DNA of 64,000 nt from assembly GCF_018130785.1 (NCBI RefSeq), contig NZ_JAFCJT010000029.1, forward strand, positions 18,083-82,082, given 5' to 3'. A program made the translations under genes and the position numbers. Positions within the stretch are counted from its first letter, which is position 1; every line of letters starts with the position of its first letter. The DNA is from Bradyrhizobium liaoningense (GTDB taxonomy: Bacteria; Pseudomonadota; Alphaproteobacteria; Rhizobiales; Xanthobacteraceae). Positions 8,665 through 17,501 of the stretch are shown piece by piece. The notes beneath the pieces were generated by a model. That model ran no database searches. It saw only the letters and a program-made list of their open reading frames with translations, and was not told the DNA's origin.

Positions 8665-9006
8665 ATGTCGGGTTTGGGAGCTGACTTCGATCCCATTGGA
8701 ATCGTGATTGATTGGTTGGATACATGCCGCGAGCGCCGCTTGGAAGACTTGCTATCGCTCTATGCAGATCTGGCTACTCTTGATTGCTGCAGCGGAGAAC
8801 GGTTCGTCGGGCAGGCCGGCCTGCTTTGCTATTGGGAGGCCGCATTCGAACTGGACGAAGTCCATCCGGAGCCGGAAGGTGTTCGGCTCGACTACCGAGA
8901 TTACAACGGCAGCGCTGTGAGCACGAAATTCTGGTTCGACGCCGAAGGCAGTATCACCAGAACGCTTTGCGTACCTCTCCCCGGTGCGAGATCGAGGGCT
9001 GCGTAG
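8665..9006 (+). CDS. NTF2/SnoaL-like protein
   Basis: 113 residues from the ATG that aligns with the paralogue at 31304-31678; a GTG four codons earlier is possible and overlaps the previous stop. Both share DFDPIG-V-DWLD-CR at the N-terminus and a C-terminal pattern of alternating strands ending in a short basic tail, as expected for the cone-shaped NTF2-like fold used by ketosteroid isomerase-like and polyketide-cyclase-like proteins. No catalytic role can be assigned. Confidence 0.7.
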   Translation: MSGLGADFDPIGIVIDWLDTCRERRLEDLLSLYADLATLDCCSGERFVGQAGLLCYWEAAFELDEVHPEPEGVRLDYRDYNGSAVSTKFWFDAEGSITRTLCVPLPGARSRAA

Positions 9007-9012
9007 CGATAG

Positions 9013-9660
9013 GGGGCGAAGCAAGCGATCTCCGACGACCAGCGCCGGCCGCTTCCGGAGGCGAACTGGATCGCTACGATCCAGCACGGTCTGCCGAAGG
9101 ATCTATTTCGGCCGTCCTATGAGCCTGGTTCGTACCTGGCCTTTCTTGGGCGGCTGACGGCCGACAAGGGCCCCGAAGACGCGATGCGCATCGCACGTGC
9201 TGCCGGCCCTCCGCTGCGGATCGCCGCCAAGATACCGCGCGCGGAGACGGCTTACTTCCAGAAGAAGCTCGAACCGAACATCGACGGCGAGAAAATCGAG
9301 CTCGTCGGCGAAGTCGACGAGGCGCGGAAGCAACCGTTTCTCGCCGGCGCCAGGGCCCTGCTGTTTCCGATCGATTGGCCCGAGCCGTTCGGCCTCGTCA
9401 TGATCGAGGCGATGGCCTGCGGGACGCCCGTCATCGCTTACCGCTCCGGCTCGGTGCCGGAAGTGGTGGAGGACGGCGTGACCGGCTTCATCGTCGAGAA
9501 CGCCGCGGAGGCGATCGAGGCTGTGAACGATCTCGGCCGTCGAGATAGAAGAGCCGTCCCCGCCCGGTTCGAGGAGCGCTTCGTCGCGAGCCGGATGGCG
9601 CGGGAGTACGAAAGCCGGTATCGCGAGTTGATCACGCGCGCGACGCCGTCTCGAAGGTAG
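9013..9660 (+). pseudogene. Truncated GT4-family glycosyltransferase (C-terminal domain only)
   Basis: The open frame has no plausible start near its 5' end and begins inside a GT-B domain: IQHGLPKDLF, then YLAFLGRLTADKGPEDAM, and the nucleotide-sugar motif WPEPFGLVMIEAMACGTPVI with the E-x7-E pair. The N-terminal acceptor domain of about 170 residues is missing. The frame opens within ten bases of the NTF2-like gene's stop, suggesting a rearrangement joint near 9010. Translation from the internal ATG at 9184 would give only part of the domain. Confidence 0.75.
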
Positions 9661-9839
9661 GCGCGCTCCGATGAGGAGGGCGGGCTCCGCAGGCTCCAAA
9701 GACGTCTCCTGAATTCGCTAATCGCGAATCCTTCACTGAACTCCCAGAGTCGAGCGCTGCATCGGGAACAAGCAGAACCTCCTCGCGTTGTGGAGCGCGG
9801 CATCCGACCGGACGCCGACGTCACTGGAGGAGATAGAAG

Positions 9840-10349
9840 ATGAAAAGCGTTCTTGCCGTCGCTCTGCTTGGCGCGGCCGTGATCGGCGGCGCTGCGTTCG
9901 CGCAATCCACGCAGCCGGCCGATCGCGCCGCTACCGCGACCACGGGCCAGCCGGCTCATGCGCAGATGGCTCTCAAGGGAAGCTGGCGCGCCTCGAAGCT
10001 GATGGGTCTGAACGTCTACAACGAGGCCAACGAGAAGCTCGGCGACATCAACGAACTGCTGGTCGACAAGAGCGGCAAGATCGAAGCCGTGGTGATCGGC
10101 GTCGGCGGCTTCCTGGGAATGGGCGAGCATGATATTGCCGTCTCCATGGACAAGTTGAAGTTCGTCGAGGAGCCGGTCCGGACTACCTCCAGCGGCAACT
10201 CGACTGCGCGTGACACGACCACCGGCGCCGCTTCCACGAACACCACCCACCGCAACACGAACGATTGGGTGCCTGACCACGCCGTCATGAATGGCAACAA
10301 GGAGCAGTTGAAGGCGCTGCCGCAGTTCAAATACTCAGACTACAATTAG
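9840..10349 (+). CDS. Exported PRC-barrel domain protein
   Basis: 169 residues. The signal peptide (MKSVLAVALLGAAVIGGAAF-AQS) is followed by a PRC-barrel: SKLMGLNVYNEANEKLGDIN, then IEAVVIGVGGFLGMGEHDIA. The tail is rich in Ser, Thr and Asn. Exported PRC-barrel proteins of this type are common and abundant in rhizobia; their ligand is unknown. A good GGAGG-like site (TGGAGGAGATAGAAG) precedes the ATG and a terminator follows at 10370. Confidence 0.88.
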   Translation: MKSVLAVALLGAAVIGGAAFAQSTQPADRAATATTGQPAHAQMALKGSWRASKLMGLNVYNEANEKLGDINELLVDKSGKIEAVVIGVGGFLGMGEHDIAVSMDKLKFVEEPVRTTSSGNSTARDTTTGAASTNTTHRNTNDWVPDHAVMNGNKEQLKALPQFKYSDYN

Positions 10350-10367
10350 GCAAGCAAACGCTCGCGG

Positions 10368-10394
10368 AAAAGGGACCCCACGGGCCCCTTTTTT
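10368..10394 (+). terminator. Rho-independent terminator of the PRC-barrel gene
   Basis: AAAAGGGACCCC, a short loop, then GGGCCCCTTTTTT: a stem with one mismatch and a run of six T, 20 bases after the stop codon at 10349. Confidence 0.8.
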
Positions 10395-10423
10395 GCGCAT
10401 ACGCAACCACGGAAATCCAAAGA

Positions 10424-10458
10424 AAACGGCCCGCCCGGGTTCGCCGGACGGGCCGCTT
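10424..10458 (-). terminator. Rho-independent terminator of the tiny membrane protein gene
   Basis: On the minus strand CGGCCCGTCCGGCG pairs with CCCGGGCGGGCCG and is followed by TTTTCTTT. It lies 15 bases after the stop of the gene at 10473-10553. Confidence 0.75.
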
Positions 10459-10472
10459 TAGCGTCAATCCGC

Positions 10473-10553
10473 TCAGTGCATGTGAATCAAGAAATAGCCG
10501 AGACCGCCAACAACGAAAACGGCGGGAACGGCCCACAAGATCAATACGGGCAT
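10473..10553 (-). CDS. 26-residue single-helix membrane protein
   Basis: MPVLILWAVPAVFVVGGLGY and six more residues, ending in LIHMH. A GGAGGAGC site sits at a good distance from the ATG, and a terminator follows. The peptide is almost entirely one hydrophobic helix with a His-rich end. It is one of a series of such tiny genes in this window. Because both ribosome-binding site and terminator are present, I take it as real. Confidence 0.7.
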   Translation of the reverse strand: MPVLILWAVPAVFVVGGLGYFLIHMH

Positions 10554-10597
10554 GTGCTCCTCCGAACGATTACATCGGGGCAACGGACGCCTGGTGT

Positions 10598-10825
10598 TTA
10601 CTGTTCAGTACAGACCTTCGTGGTCTTCACGGCGGACTCGGCTTCGGTCTTGGTCTTGTACACGCCGTCTCCTACGACGGTGGTGGTCGTGGTCGTCGGC
10701 TTGGTGTCGACGACGGTGCACTTCTTGGTGCTCGCGTCGCGGACGATGTAGAACTCTGCGGCGCTGGCTGCCTGTGTGCCGAGGGCGAAAGCGGCAAGAG
10801 CGCCGCATACGATCAGCTTCTTCAT
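10598..10825 (-). CDS. Small exported protein of unknown function
   Basis: 75 residues from the ATG at 10825, which follows GGAGGACATC. A signal peptide (MKKLIVCGALAAFALGTQAA) precedes a mature part of about 50 residues, EFYIVRDASTKKCTVVDTKP, a run of seven threonines and a C-terminal Cys. Two cysteines in the mature part could form one disulfide in the periplasm. It is 44 bases from the tiny membrane protein gene on the same strand and could share its transcript and terminator. Confidence 0.8.
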   Translation of the reverse strand: MKKLIVCGALAAFALGTQAASAAEFYIVRDASTKKCTVVDTKPTTTTTTVVGDGVYKTKTEAESAVKTTKVCTEQ

Positions 10826-11054
10826 GATGTCCTCCTCCAATGGCGTTAAGTAGTCACTGCCAACGACACGCCCAGTTAGAAGTTCCACTTATTCCCGAGC
10901 GTAGATGGACAGTGTGCTATCGGGGCGGTCGCAGCAGGGGCTGTCTTTGGAGCGCGTTTCGAGACGGGAGCAGAGACTGATTACCGAATTATCCCGATTT
11001 GGAACTCACCATGCCACCGCGTGTTATCGGGCGACCAAATTGGGAGGTTTTCAG

Positions 11055-12152
11055 ATGAACAAGCCTTTATTCTTAGCCACGACCGCCGCAGTTGCGATCG
11101 CAACGTCGGCGTTCGCGCAGTCGTCGCCCAGCACTTCGAGCTCGAATCCGCCGACGACGCAGCGGCAGGAGTCCACATCCACGACGACGCCGTCATCATC
11201 GTCCACGACAACGTCGTCCAGCTCGTCAGGGCAGGCCACGAATCCTTCGACAAATTCGACCCAGACACAGCAGCCGTCCTCGACGGGTCAAAACGCTGCG
11301 AATCCGACTTCCAATTCCAGCACCGGCACAAACGCCTCGCAGGCGCCGACCTCGAGCCAGGCCCAGACCAACCAGCCCTCCAATCAGACCACTACGCCTT
11401 CGAACCGGGCGCAGACCAATCCTCCGTCGAACACGAACGCCCAGTCGCAGAGCACCAATCCGCCCGCCTCGGGCACCAACCAGGCGCAGTCGCCGACGGG
11501 CAGCGGTTCGACCAACACGGCGCAGCAGCCAAACGACCGGCAGAACACGGCGGATCGCTCTTCGAACAGCAACGTGAACGCGTCGGTGAACGTCAACGAT
11601 CAACAGCGGACCCGCATCAGCGCGTCGATCTCGCACCTGAACGTGCAGCCCCTCGCCAACGTGAACTTCTCGCTCTCGGTCGGCACGGCCGTGCCGCGCG
11701 ACGTCCGTCTGCAGCCGCTGCCGACGGAGGTAGTCGAGATTGTGCCGCAGTATCGGGGCTACGACTTCGTCCTGGTGAAGGACGAGATCGTCATCGTAGA
11801 ACCGTCCAGCTACAAGATCGTGGCGGTCATGCCGTATTCGGGTCGCTCCACGGCTGCCGCCCCGGCACGAACCGAGCAGCGCAAGGTCACCTTCAGCGAT
11901 CGCGACCGTGAGGTGATCCGCAAGCAGGCCAAGGCGCGCCCCGTCGAGCGCGAGCGCCGCACGACCGGCAGCACCGTCCGCACCGAGATCCGGACCGGCG
12001 AGCGTGTGCCCGAAGGCGTGGAGATCGAAGCGTTTCCGGAGGAAGTCTATCGGGATGCTCCGACCTTGCGCGAGTACCGATACATCAACCGGGACAGCCG
12101 CACCTACATCGTCGAACCCCATGAGCGTCGCATCATCGAAGAGATCGACTGA
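11055..12152 (+). CDS. Exported DUF1236 protein with a long Ser/Thr/Gln/Asn-rich linker
   Basis: 365 residues from the ATG behind TTGGGAGG. A signal peptide (MNKPLFLATTAAVAIATSAFA) is followed by about 150 residues made almost only of S, T, N, Q, P and A, which must be disordered. Then comes a folded part with two DUF1236-like units: YDFVLVKDEIVIVEPSSYKIV, and EYRYINRDSRTYIVEP at the end. DUF1236 proteins are frequent in Bradyrhizobiaceae and periplasmic; their function is unknown. The reading frame is open for 50 codons upstream, but no better start is seen there. Confidence 0.85.
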   Translation: MNKPLFLATTAAVAIATSAFAQSSPSTSSSNPPTTQRQESTSTTTPSSSSTTTSSSSSGQATNPSTNSTQTQQPSSTGQNAANPTSNSSTGTNASQAPTSSQAQTNQPSNQTTTPSNRAQTNPPSNTNAQSQSTNPPASGTNQAQSPTGSGSTNTAQQPNDRQNTADRSSNSNVNASVNVNDQQRTRISASISHLNVQPLANVNFSLSVGTAVPRDVRLQPLPTEVVEIVPQYRGYDFVLVKDEIVIVEPSSYKIVAVMPYSGRSTAAAPARTEQRKVTFSDRDREVIRKQAKARPVERERRTTGSTVRTEIRTGERVPEGVEIEAFPEEVYRDAPTLREYRYINRDSRTYIVEPHERRIIEEID

Positions 12153-12177
12153 TCTCGCTACGGAAAGGAGAACATCC

Positions 12178-12498
12178 ATGAAGACCATCGCACTGGGACT
12201 GTTCGCGGCCTCCCTCCTGGGATCGGCTGCGATCGCCGCTCCGCTCAATCCGACCGCCCCAGGCCCGACCGGGCTTTCCTCTGGAACGGAGCAGGTCCGG
12301 CTCGTCTGCAACGAGTACGGCCGTTGTTTCCGGACCCGCGGCCCGCGCTACGTTCAGCGCTACTACGGCGACGACGACGCCTACGTCGCGCGCCGCAGCT
12401 ACGGCCACTACGGCGGACCCGGCTACTACGACCGCGGCTACGGCTACTACGGCGGCGGGCCGAGCATCGGGTTCAGCTTCGGTACCCGGAGCTGGTGA
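12178..12498 (+). CDS. Small exported Gly/Tyr-rich protein
   Basis: 106 residues. Signal peptide MKTIALGLFAASLLGSAAIA, a middle with VRLVCNEYGRCFRTRG (two Cys), and a C-terminal half dominated by Tyr, Gly and Arg (YYGDDDAYV, YGYYGGGPSIGFSFG). GGAAAGGAGAACATCC precedes the ATG by the usual distance. It follows the DUF1236 gene by 25 bases and ends just before a terminator, so the two probably form one unit. Confidence 0.82.
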   Translation: MKTIALGLFAASLLGSAAIAAPLNPTAPGPTGLSSGTEQVRLVCNEYGRCFRTRGPRYVQRYYGDDDAYVARRSYGHYGGPGYYDRGYGYYGGGPSIGFSFGTRSW

Positions 12499-12506
12499 GT
12501 AAGACA

Positions 12507-12533
12507 AGGGCCGCTCTCCGAGCGGCCCTTTCG
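12507..12533 (+). terminator. Rho-independent terminator
   Basis: AAGGGCCGCT, loop CTCCG, AGCGGCCCTTT: perfect ten-base stem ending in T residues, nine bases after the Gly/Tyr-rich gene. Confidence 0.85.
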
Positions 12534-12554
12534 CTGGTAATCTACGGTGAAAAG

Positions 12555-12721
12555 ATGTCCGCTCTTGCGAAGCTGATGGTACAGAAAGAGCAATTGCTGG
12601 CCGGCTCGAAGTCGATTCCGCCCCGAACGAGCGCGCCGAAATCCAAGCTCTGCTCGCCAAGATCGAAACCGCTCTTAATCTGCTTGAGCCACAGGGCGCT
12701 CCTCTGACGAGCGGCAGATAG
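12555..12721 (+). pseudogene. Small coiled-coil protein gene with one-base deletion
   Basis: Starts ATG-TCC with the reading MSALAKLMVQKEQLLA. One missing C in GGCC at about 12603 moves the sensible frame; after it the reading is RLEVDSAPNERAEIQALLAK and ETALNLLEPQGAPL, an amphipathic helix, up to a TAG. The repaired product is about 55 residues. The deletion is in a short homopolymer, so it could be a sequencing error. Confidence 0.5.
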
Positions 12722-12755
12722 CGATACTCAATCAGCATTTGAGGCGAGGATGATA

Positions 12756-13113
12756 ATGCGATTAGTTGCCAACTTGGCTATCTCGCCTTCCTACATCGTT
12801 TGCGCCGAGGACGCTCCTATCCGATAGACGCCTTCGACGGTGCGTGGCACTTGATCTTCGAGACACGGTCCGGATCTTGCGATCCAAGCTACAATTTCGA
12901 CGTGAACATCTCGAAGGGCAACATCTCTCATCCCAACCTTGTCAAATTTCGGGGCGCGTATCGAAGGCCGGCGCGGTGCGTGCTTCTGTAACGGTTCAGG
13001 ATAAACATGCCGCGGGTGCCGGCAGATTGGAGCCGACAAGCGGATCGGGAACTTGGAGTGGCTATTCCGGCGCAGCCAAATGTAGCGGGATCTGGAAAGC
13101 GACCAAGGTCTAG
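12756..13113 (+). pseudogene. Frameshifted gene for a small exported protein
   Basis: Three partial frames read like one protein: an N-terminal MRLVANLAI leader, then DAFDGAWHLIFETRSGSCDP and NFDVNISKGNISHPNLVKFRG, and after a one-base shift near 12955, GRVSKAGAVRASVTVQDKHA and GTWSGYSGAAKCSGIWKA. The last two blocks have the repeated hydrophilic beta-strand character of small lipocalin- or immunoglobulin-like periplasmic proteins that I recall from rhizobia. At least two indels interrupt it. Confidence 0.55.
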
Positions 13114-13128
13114 GAGGACCTCAGAAGT

Positions 13129-13380
13129 ATGGAAAAGGGTGGACGCATCCCGCTCGATAGAAAGCTGGCGGAGCTGGTGGGTTGCGATTGGCAGACGGCC
13201 GCCGAGATTCAGCGCATTTCGGGCGGAGAAACGCTGGAAGTTGCGAAGACACTCGACCGGCTGTGGGAGGGCGGGCTCATTGAGCGGGAAACGCTGGACA
13301 TAGGCATCGGCGCGCGGCGCAAAGGTGGAGGGGCACAATTGCGACGCATCAGGTATAGGCGCAAAATATCGAAACCATAA
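13129..13380 (+). CDS. Small winged-helix-like protein
   Basis: 83 residues with TAGGAGGACC a little ahead of the ATG. The arrangement LAELVGCDWQTAAEIQRISG, then VAKTLDRLWEGGLIERE, looks like helix, turn, helix and wing, as in MarR- or PadR-like folds, but the protein is short and basic at its end (GARRKGGGAQLRRIRYRRK). It may bind DNA. No neighbour suggests a target. Confidence 0.6.
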   Translation: MEKGGRIPLDRKLAELVGCDWQTAAEIQRISGGETLEVAKTLDRLWEGGLIERETLDIGIGARRKGGGAQLRRIRYRRKISKP

Positions 13381-13433
13381 CGATCTCGTTTCAGCACCGG
13401 GAGCTGTCGCGCGACGGTGCCGTCGGCGGCCTG

Positions 13434-14849
13434 TCATCGGCGAGAGGCCAAGGTGGGCGCACCGGTAGGCGCCCGCGCCGGGTCCATCAGGCCAGCCTGC
13501 AATTCCGCGCGCCTCTCCGCCACAGCATGATCGAAAAGTTCGAGGGCCAGGGCAAAGGCAGCCAGGTCCTCTTGTTCGATGGCCCCCTCGTCGAAACAAG
13601 TGAGGGCTTCCTTGATGATGGCGTCGACCTCGCGTTGAGTGGCCGCGAACTCACTTTCGGATTGAACGGCGCGAATCTCGGAAGCCGCGGCAAGGATCCG
13701 GTTGCGATGGACGATGTTTTCGTCCCGTTCGTCCCGGTTGAGATAACGACGCAGCCATGCAGCGGCCGAGCCGATGCCTGACAGCAGCAACAAGGTGAAC
13801 CAAATGTAGTCGCTATATTTGTCCAGGAATGTCCGTTCCGTGCCGTTGATGACGGCGGCTGCGCCGCGGTGCACGGACGGCTCGGCCTCCTTTTCGGTCT
13901 CCGGCTTGGTGATATGGGCGGCGCCGGCGGCATGCTGTGTGATGGTATCCCGGACCGCGAAAAGCTGCCGATAGAAGGCCGCCGCCTTGGCTTCGGAAAG
14001 CACTTTTCTGGCCAGGATCAAGTGGCTGACAGCGATCGTATCGACCTTTTCCTCGGGCCATGCCGGTTTCGCGTTGAAGACGCCGGGCGGAAGCTCGTCG
14101 GCCTCATAGCGCGAGTGCTTCAACGCGATGGCCTCAGATGCGTCGATCGGGAGGAACTTCGGCGTGCCGCGCGTGCGGGCTGTCGCCGCGATCGCGTCGG
14201 CTGTGATCTTGCTGTCGAGCGGACCCACGGCCAGGTACGCTTCGATAGTGCGATCTTGCGCGAGTTTTTCGATCTCGTCCGTGCCGAACTGCGCCACGCC
14301 GACCTTGTCCGGCTCCACGCCGGACCCATCGAGGATAACCCGCAAGACCGACGCGTTTGCTGCAGTCCTACCTATGACGCCGACCTTGCGACCGGCAAGA
14401 TCTGGTATTTCAGCGATCTTTGCAGCGGTCTTCTTTTTCGCGACCTTGCCGCCTGGTCCGGAAAATGACCATAGGACGACGTAGTTCTTGCGCAGCACAG
14501 CGAGCGTTTGCGCGTCCGAAGGCATGCTCAGATCAGCGGGGCCGACCGCGAGCTCGGCCTTGCCATTGCCGAGCAGGGCGAGCGATTCGGCTGCCCCAGC
14601 GGTCGTTATCGGGGACAGCATCACGGTACGGCTTTCGTCGGCGAACGCCTCGGCCATGGCCTTTACCACCGCATGGTCTTCGCTGCCGGTCGGTCCCACG
14701 GCGACCCGAAGCGTCGTGGGCTGCAGGACGTAATAGAGAGCTCCGCCAGCGGCCAGAAAGACCGCGAATCCAACGGCTAGGACCAGCAGCAAGGAGCGGG
14801 TCTTTCGCCGCTGAATATCTTGTCTATTGCTGCCACTGGAGGAGGACAT
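13434..14849 (-). CDS. TAXI-family TRAP solute-binding-like protein with membrane anchors
   Basis: 471 residues from the ATG at 14849, behind GGAGAG. The N-terminus has a membrane helix (LLLVLAVGFAVFLAAGGALYY). Residues about 45-300 form the TAXI-type binding domain: LRVAVGPTGSEDHAV, AAESLALLGNGKAELAVGPA, DLAGRKVGVIGRTAANASVL. A second membrane helix (YIWFTLLLLSGIGSAAAWL) and a cytoplasmic helical tail follow. Ordinary TAXI proteins are free in the periplasm and feed a TRAP permease; none is encoded nearby, so this tethered form may be a sensor rather than an importer part. Confidence 0.85.
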   Translation of the reverse strand: MSSSSGSNRQDIQRRKTRSLLLVLAVGFAVFLAAGGALYYVLQPTTLRVAVGPTGSEDHAVVKAMAEAFADESRTVMLSPITTAGAAESLALLGNGKAELAVGPADLSMPSDAQTLAVLRKNYVVLWSFSGPGGKVAKKKTAAKIAEIPDLAGRKVGVIGRTAANASVLRVILDGSGVEPDKVGVAQFGTDEIEKLAQDRTIEAYLAVGPLDSKITADAIAATARTRGTPKFLPIDASEAIALKHSRYEADELPPGVFNAKPAWPEEKVDTIAVSHLILARKVLSEAKAAAFYRQLFAVRDTITQHAAGAAHITKPETEKEAEPSVHRGAAAVINGTERTFLDKYSDYIWFTLLLLSGIGSAAAWLRRYLNRDERDENIVHRNRILAAASEIRAVQSESEFAATQREVDAIIKEALTCFDEGAIEQEDLAAFALALELFDHAVAERRAELQAGLMDPARAPTGAPTLASRR

Positions 14850-14972
14850 TTGCTCTCCGATGCTCCGCTTTCTGCGCGTCCTGCGTCCCAGCTCTCTACC
14901 GGGAACTTGCGGACCTCCGAGCCGTTCCCGAACCGGCGCACTTCTTGGATGTACGGACAATAGGCGTCCAGC

Positions 14973-15533
14973 CTAGAGGGACGGTAGACCATGAAAGACA
15001 GAAGGAAGCCGAATTCGCGCGGTGTCGCCAGGCGCGACCCTTCCCCCGAACCTCACCACGCCCAGCACCCCGCATTTGAACGGAGGGCCCATTTTTGCCG
15101 ACGACAGCACATGCCGCCTCAGACCGGCTCGGAAGCGGTCGATGAGGACGCAGGGCGTCCGGAGCCCGGTCAGCTCTACGACCGCCGTCGTTCCGAACTC
15201 GATCAACGTCCCGAGCGGCATCCGCTCGAGGTCCAAGCCGGCGGTGGTAATGTTCTCGCCGAGTTCGCCCGGTCGGACCTTGAAGCCATCCGCGAAAAGG
15301 GTTGCGAAGAGCTCGGACGGGATCAGGTGGACCTGCCGCAGATTTGGGAGGCGGGGCTGGTGACGGGCCAGATAGCGGTGCCGGACGAACGCGCCGGCGT
15401 GGGCATCACCTTCCACGCCATGGCCTTCCACCAGCACTATGTGGTCCTCTGTCGGTTTGCTGAAGTGGTGCCCGCGATCAGCGGCGACCGCCACCACCCT
15501 TCCTTCGAGCGAGAGGTCGTGCGCGTGCGACAT
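14973..15533 (-). CDS. MOSC-domain protein
   Basis: 186 residues. It has the MOSC signatures GVEGDAHAG, RQVHLIPSEL, GELGENITTAGLDL, ELTGLRTPC and a conserved Cys in GLRTPC. MOSC proteins handle molybdenum-cofactor sulfur or N-hydroxylated substrates (YiiM-like members). Its ATG at 15533 overlaps the stop of PolX (ATGA), so it is a separate gene translated with PolX rather than a domain of it. Confidence 0.87.
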   Translation of the reverse strand: MSHAHDLSLEGRVVAVAADRGHHFSKPTEDHIVLVEGHGVEGDAHAGAFVRHRYLARHQPRLPNLRQVHLIPSELFATLFADGFKVRPGELGENITTAGLDLERMPLGTLIEFGTTAVVELTGLRTPCVLIDRFRAGLRRHVLSSAKMGPPFKCGVLGVVRFGGRVAPGDTARIRLPSVFHGLPSL

Positions 15534-17216
15534 CAGGCCGCCCTTGCGAGCGAGCGCCGCTTCTGTCGGAAGTAGCGCGTGATCTCCGGCAACGTCATCG
15601 CGTTCAGGATCCGGTCCGGTGGTACGCCGCCCTTGCGCGCCATCTCGACGCCCCAGTGCATGTGATCGAGCTCGTCGACGGAATGGGCATCGGGGTTGAT
15701 GCTCATCATGCAGCCGAACTCGAGGGCCGAATGGTGCCAGCGCCCAGTCGAGGTCGAGCCGCCATGGATGGGCATTGATCTCCACGACAACGTCGTGTTT
15801 GGCGCAGGCGCGCAGCACCTTCTCGACGTCGATTTCGTAGCCCGGCCGCCGCTGAAGCTGCCGCTCGGTCATATGGCCGATGATGGACGTGTGACGATCG
15901 GCAACGGCGCGCAGCAGGCGCTGCGTCTGCGCCTTTCGGTCCAGCTTGAAGCGACCGTGGATGCTGGCGACGACGAAGTCGAAGCGTTCAAGCACCTCAT
16001 CGTCGTAGTCGAGCGAGCCGTCGGCCAGAATGTCCGACTCGATGCCCTTGAGGATCCGGAAATCCTTGCCGAAGTGCCTGTTCAAGCGGTCGGCTTCCAG
16101 GTGCTGCTGCGCGATCTCCTCTACGGAAAGACCGCCGGCATAGTGCGCAGATTTGGAATGGTCGGCGACCCCGAAATACTCGAACCCGCGCTGGCGGATC
16201 GCTTTAGCCATCGTCTCGAGGGTCTCGGTGCCGTCCGAGGCGTCTGTGTGGCAGTGAAGGATTCCGAGCAGGTCATTGTCGGTGACCAGCTTCGGTAACT
16301 TGCCTTTCAGGGCCAGCTCGATCTCTTCCCGCCCTTCCCGGAGCTCCGGATCGATGAAGGGAAGGCCGAGCGCGCGATAGATGTCGGATTCGTCACTGGA
16401 GACCAAGGTGCGGCCCTTGTGCAAGCCGTCGGCCTCCAAACGTATTCCTTTCTCGGCGGCTAAGGCTTGGAGCCGCTCGAGGTGCGCGGCGGAGCCGGTG
16501 GCGAAGAGAAGGGCGGCCCCGAAGTGTTTGCGGTCGGACAAGCGGATCCGCAGTCCGTCGGTCGCAGGCGGCTCCGACATCTTGGCGCGCTTGGAAACTT
16601 CCGCAACGATCGCGAGGTCGCCGACGAGTTCGCAGCCTCGGCGGAAGTCGCCGGCGATTGTCACGCGCTTGAGTTCGGGTCGGGCCTTGCGAAGTGAGTC
16701 CTTGGCGTGCGCGAGCAGGGCGGCAGCACGGTGCAAGTGAAGGCGGCCTTCTCCGCTTTTCGCGATGGCCAGGCTCAGTAGGAACTTGGTCTGGAGCGCA
16801 GCGCCGAGCCCTCTAGCCTTCTTGATGCGGGCGTCCTTCGCGGCAGCCTCGAGTTCGGCGAGCGAGGCAATGCCCAAATCCTTGTGGAGGCGGATCACCT
16901 TGTCCGGCCGCAGTCCTGGCACCGCCAACAACTGCAGAACGCCGGCCGGGATCTCGTTTTGCAGCTTCTCGAGGCTCGGATGCGTCCCGGTCCGATGGAG
17001 CTTGGTGATGATGTCGGCGATGGCTTCGCCCACGCCGGGCACTTCGGTGAGGCGACCCTCGTCGACGAGAACGTCGAGAGGGAGGGCGAGAGCTGCCAGG
17101 CTGTCCGCGGCGCGCGCGTAGGCCTTCGCCCGGTAAGGATTGCCGCCGCGCAACGCGGTCCGCTGCGCGTACTCGCGCAGGAGACCTGCTACGGTGCGAG
17201 CGTCGAGGCAGGCCAC
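15533..17216 (-). pseudogene. polX: DNA polymerase X with PHP domain, one frameshift near the end
   Basis: GTG start directly after the upstream stop. Residues 1-300 are the Pol beta-like part: helix-hairpin-helix (TEVPGVGEAIADIITKL), RVTIAGDFRRGCELVGDLAI. From about 330 the PHP phosphoesterase domain shows LHCHTDASDGTET, GVADHS, GIESDIL, ASIHGRFK, HMTERQL and EINAHPWRLDLDW. At about 15738 an extra G in TGGGCG moves the frame; the proper end (GCMMSINPDAHSVDEL, MARKGGVPPDRI, LPEITRYF) is in another frame and stops at 15533. The unshifted reading falsely joins PolX to the MOSC protein. The single indel sits in a G run and may be an assembly error. Confidence 0.85.
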
Positions 17217-17501
17217 TCAACGAGCCTCCTGTCCAGCACGATGAGCAGTCGTTGCAGCAAAGTGATTTCGAGCGGTTGGCTCGTCGTTGGGCCGACTATC
17301 CAGAGATCTCTCGAGCTTCTGCGCGGCCCGGAAGTCTTCCAGGTGCTGCGGGTTAGGGCCATAAGCCGCCTCCTTCTTGAGGAGGTTATAGATTTGGCCG
17401 GCCACAAACTGCAGAGACTTCATCCTGCCCTTCGGCATCGATCGCGCCTTGCAGAGAGCCCGGACGGCGTACGCCCGGAAATAGTCGAATGCGTCTGACA
17501 T
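17217..17501 (-). CDS. Hypothetical protein upstream of PolX
   Basis: 94 residues, MSDAFDYFRAYAVRALCKAR..., mainly helical and basic. Its stop touches the GTG start of PolX, so both are probably on one transcript with the MOSC gene (order: this gene, PolX, MOSC). I do not recognise the family. Confidence 0.65.
   Translation of the reverse strand: MSDAFDYFRAYAVRALCKARSMPKGRMKSLQFVAGQIYNLLKKEAAYGPNPQHLEDFRAAQKLERSLDSRPNDEPTARNHFAATTAHRAGQEAR

Noticed and set aside
11226..12311. 361-codon minus-strand frame opposite the DUF1236 gene
   Set aside because: Antisense shadow of a gene with clear signal peptide and domain on the plus strand.
14973..17216. A 747-residue fused PolX-MOSC protein
   Set aside because: The joining segment is an out-of-frame reading of the PolX end; the proper end is present in the other frame and overlaps the MOSC start as ATGA.
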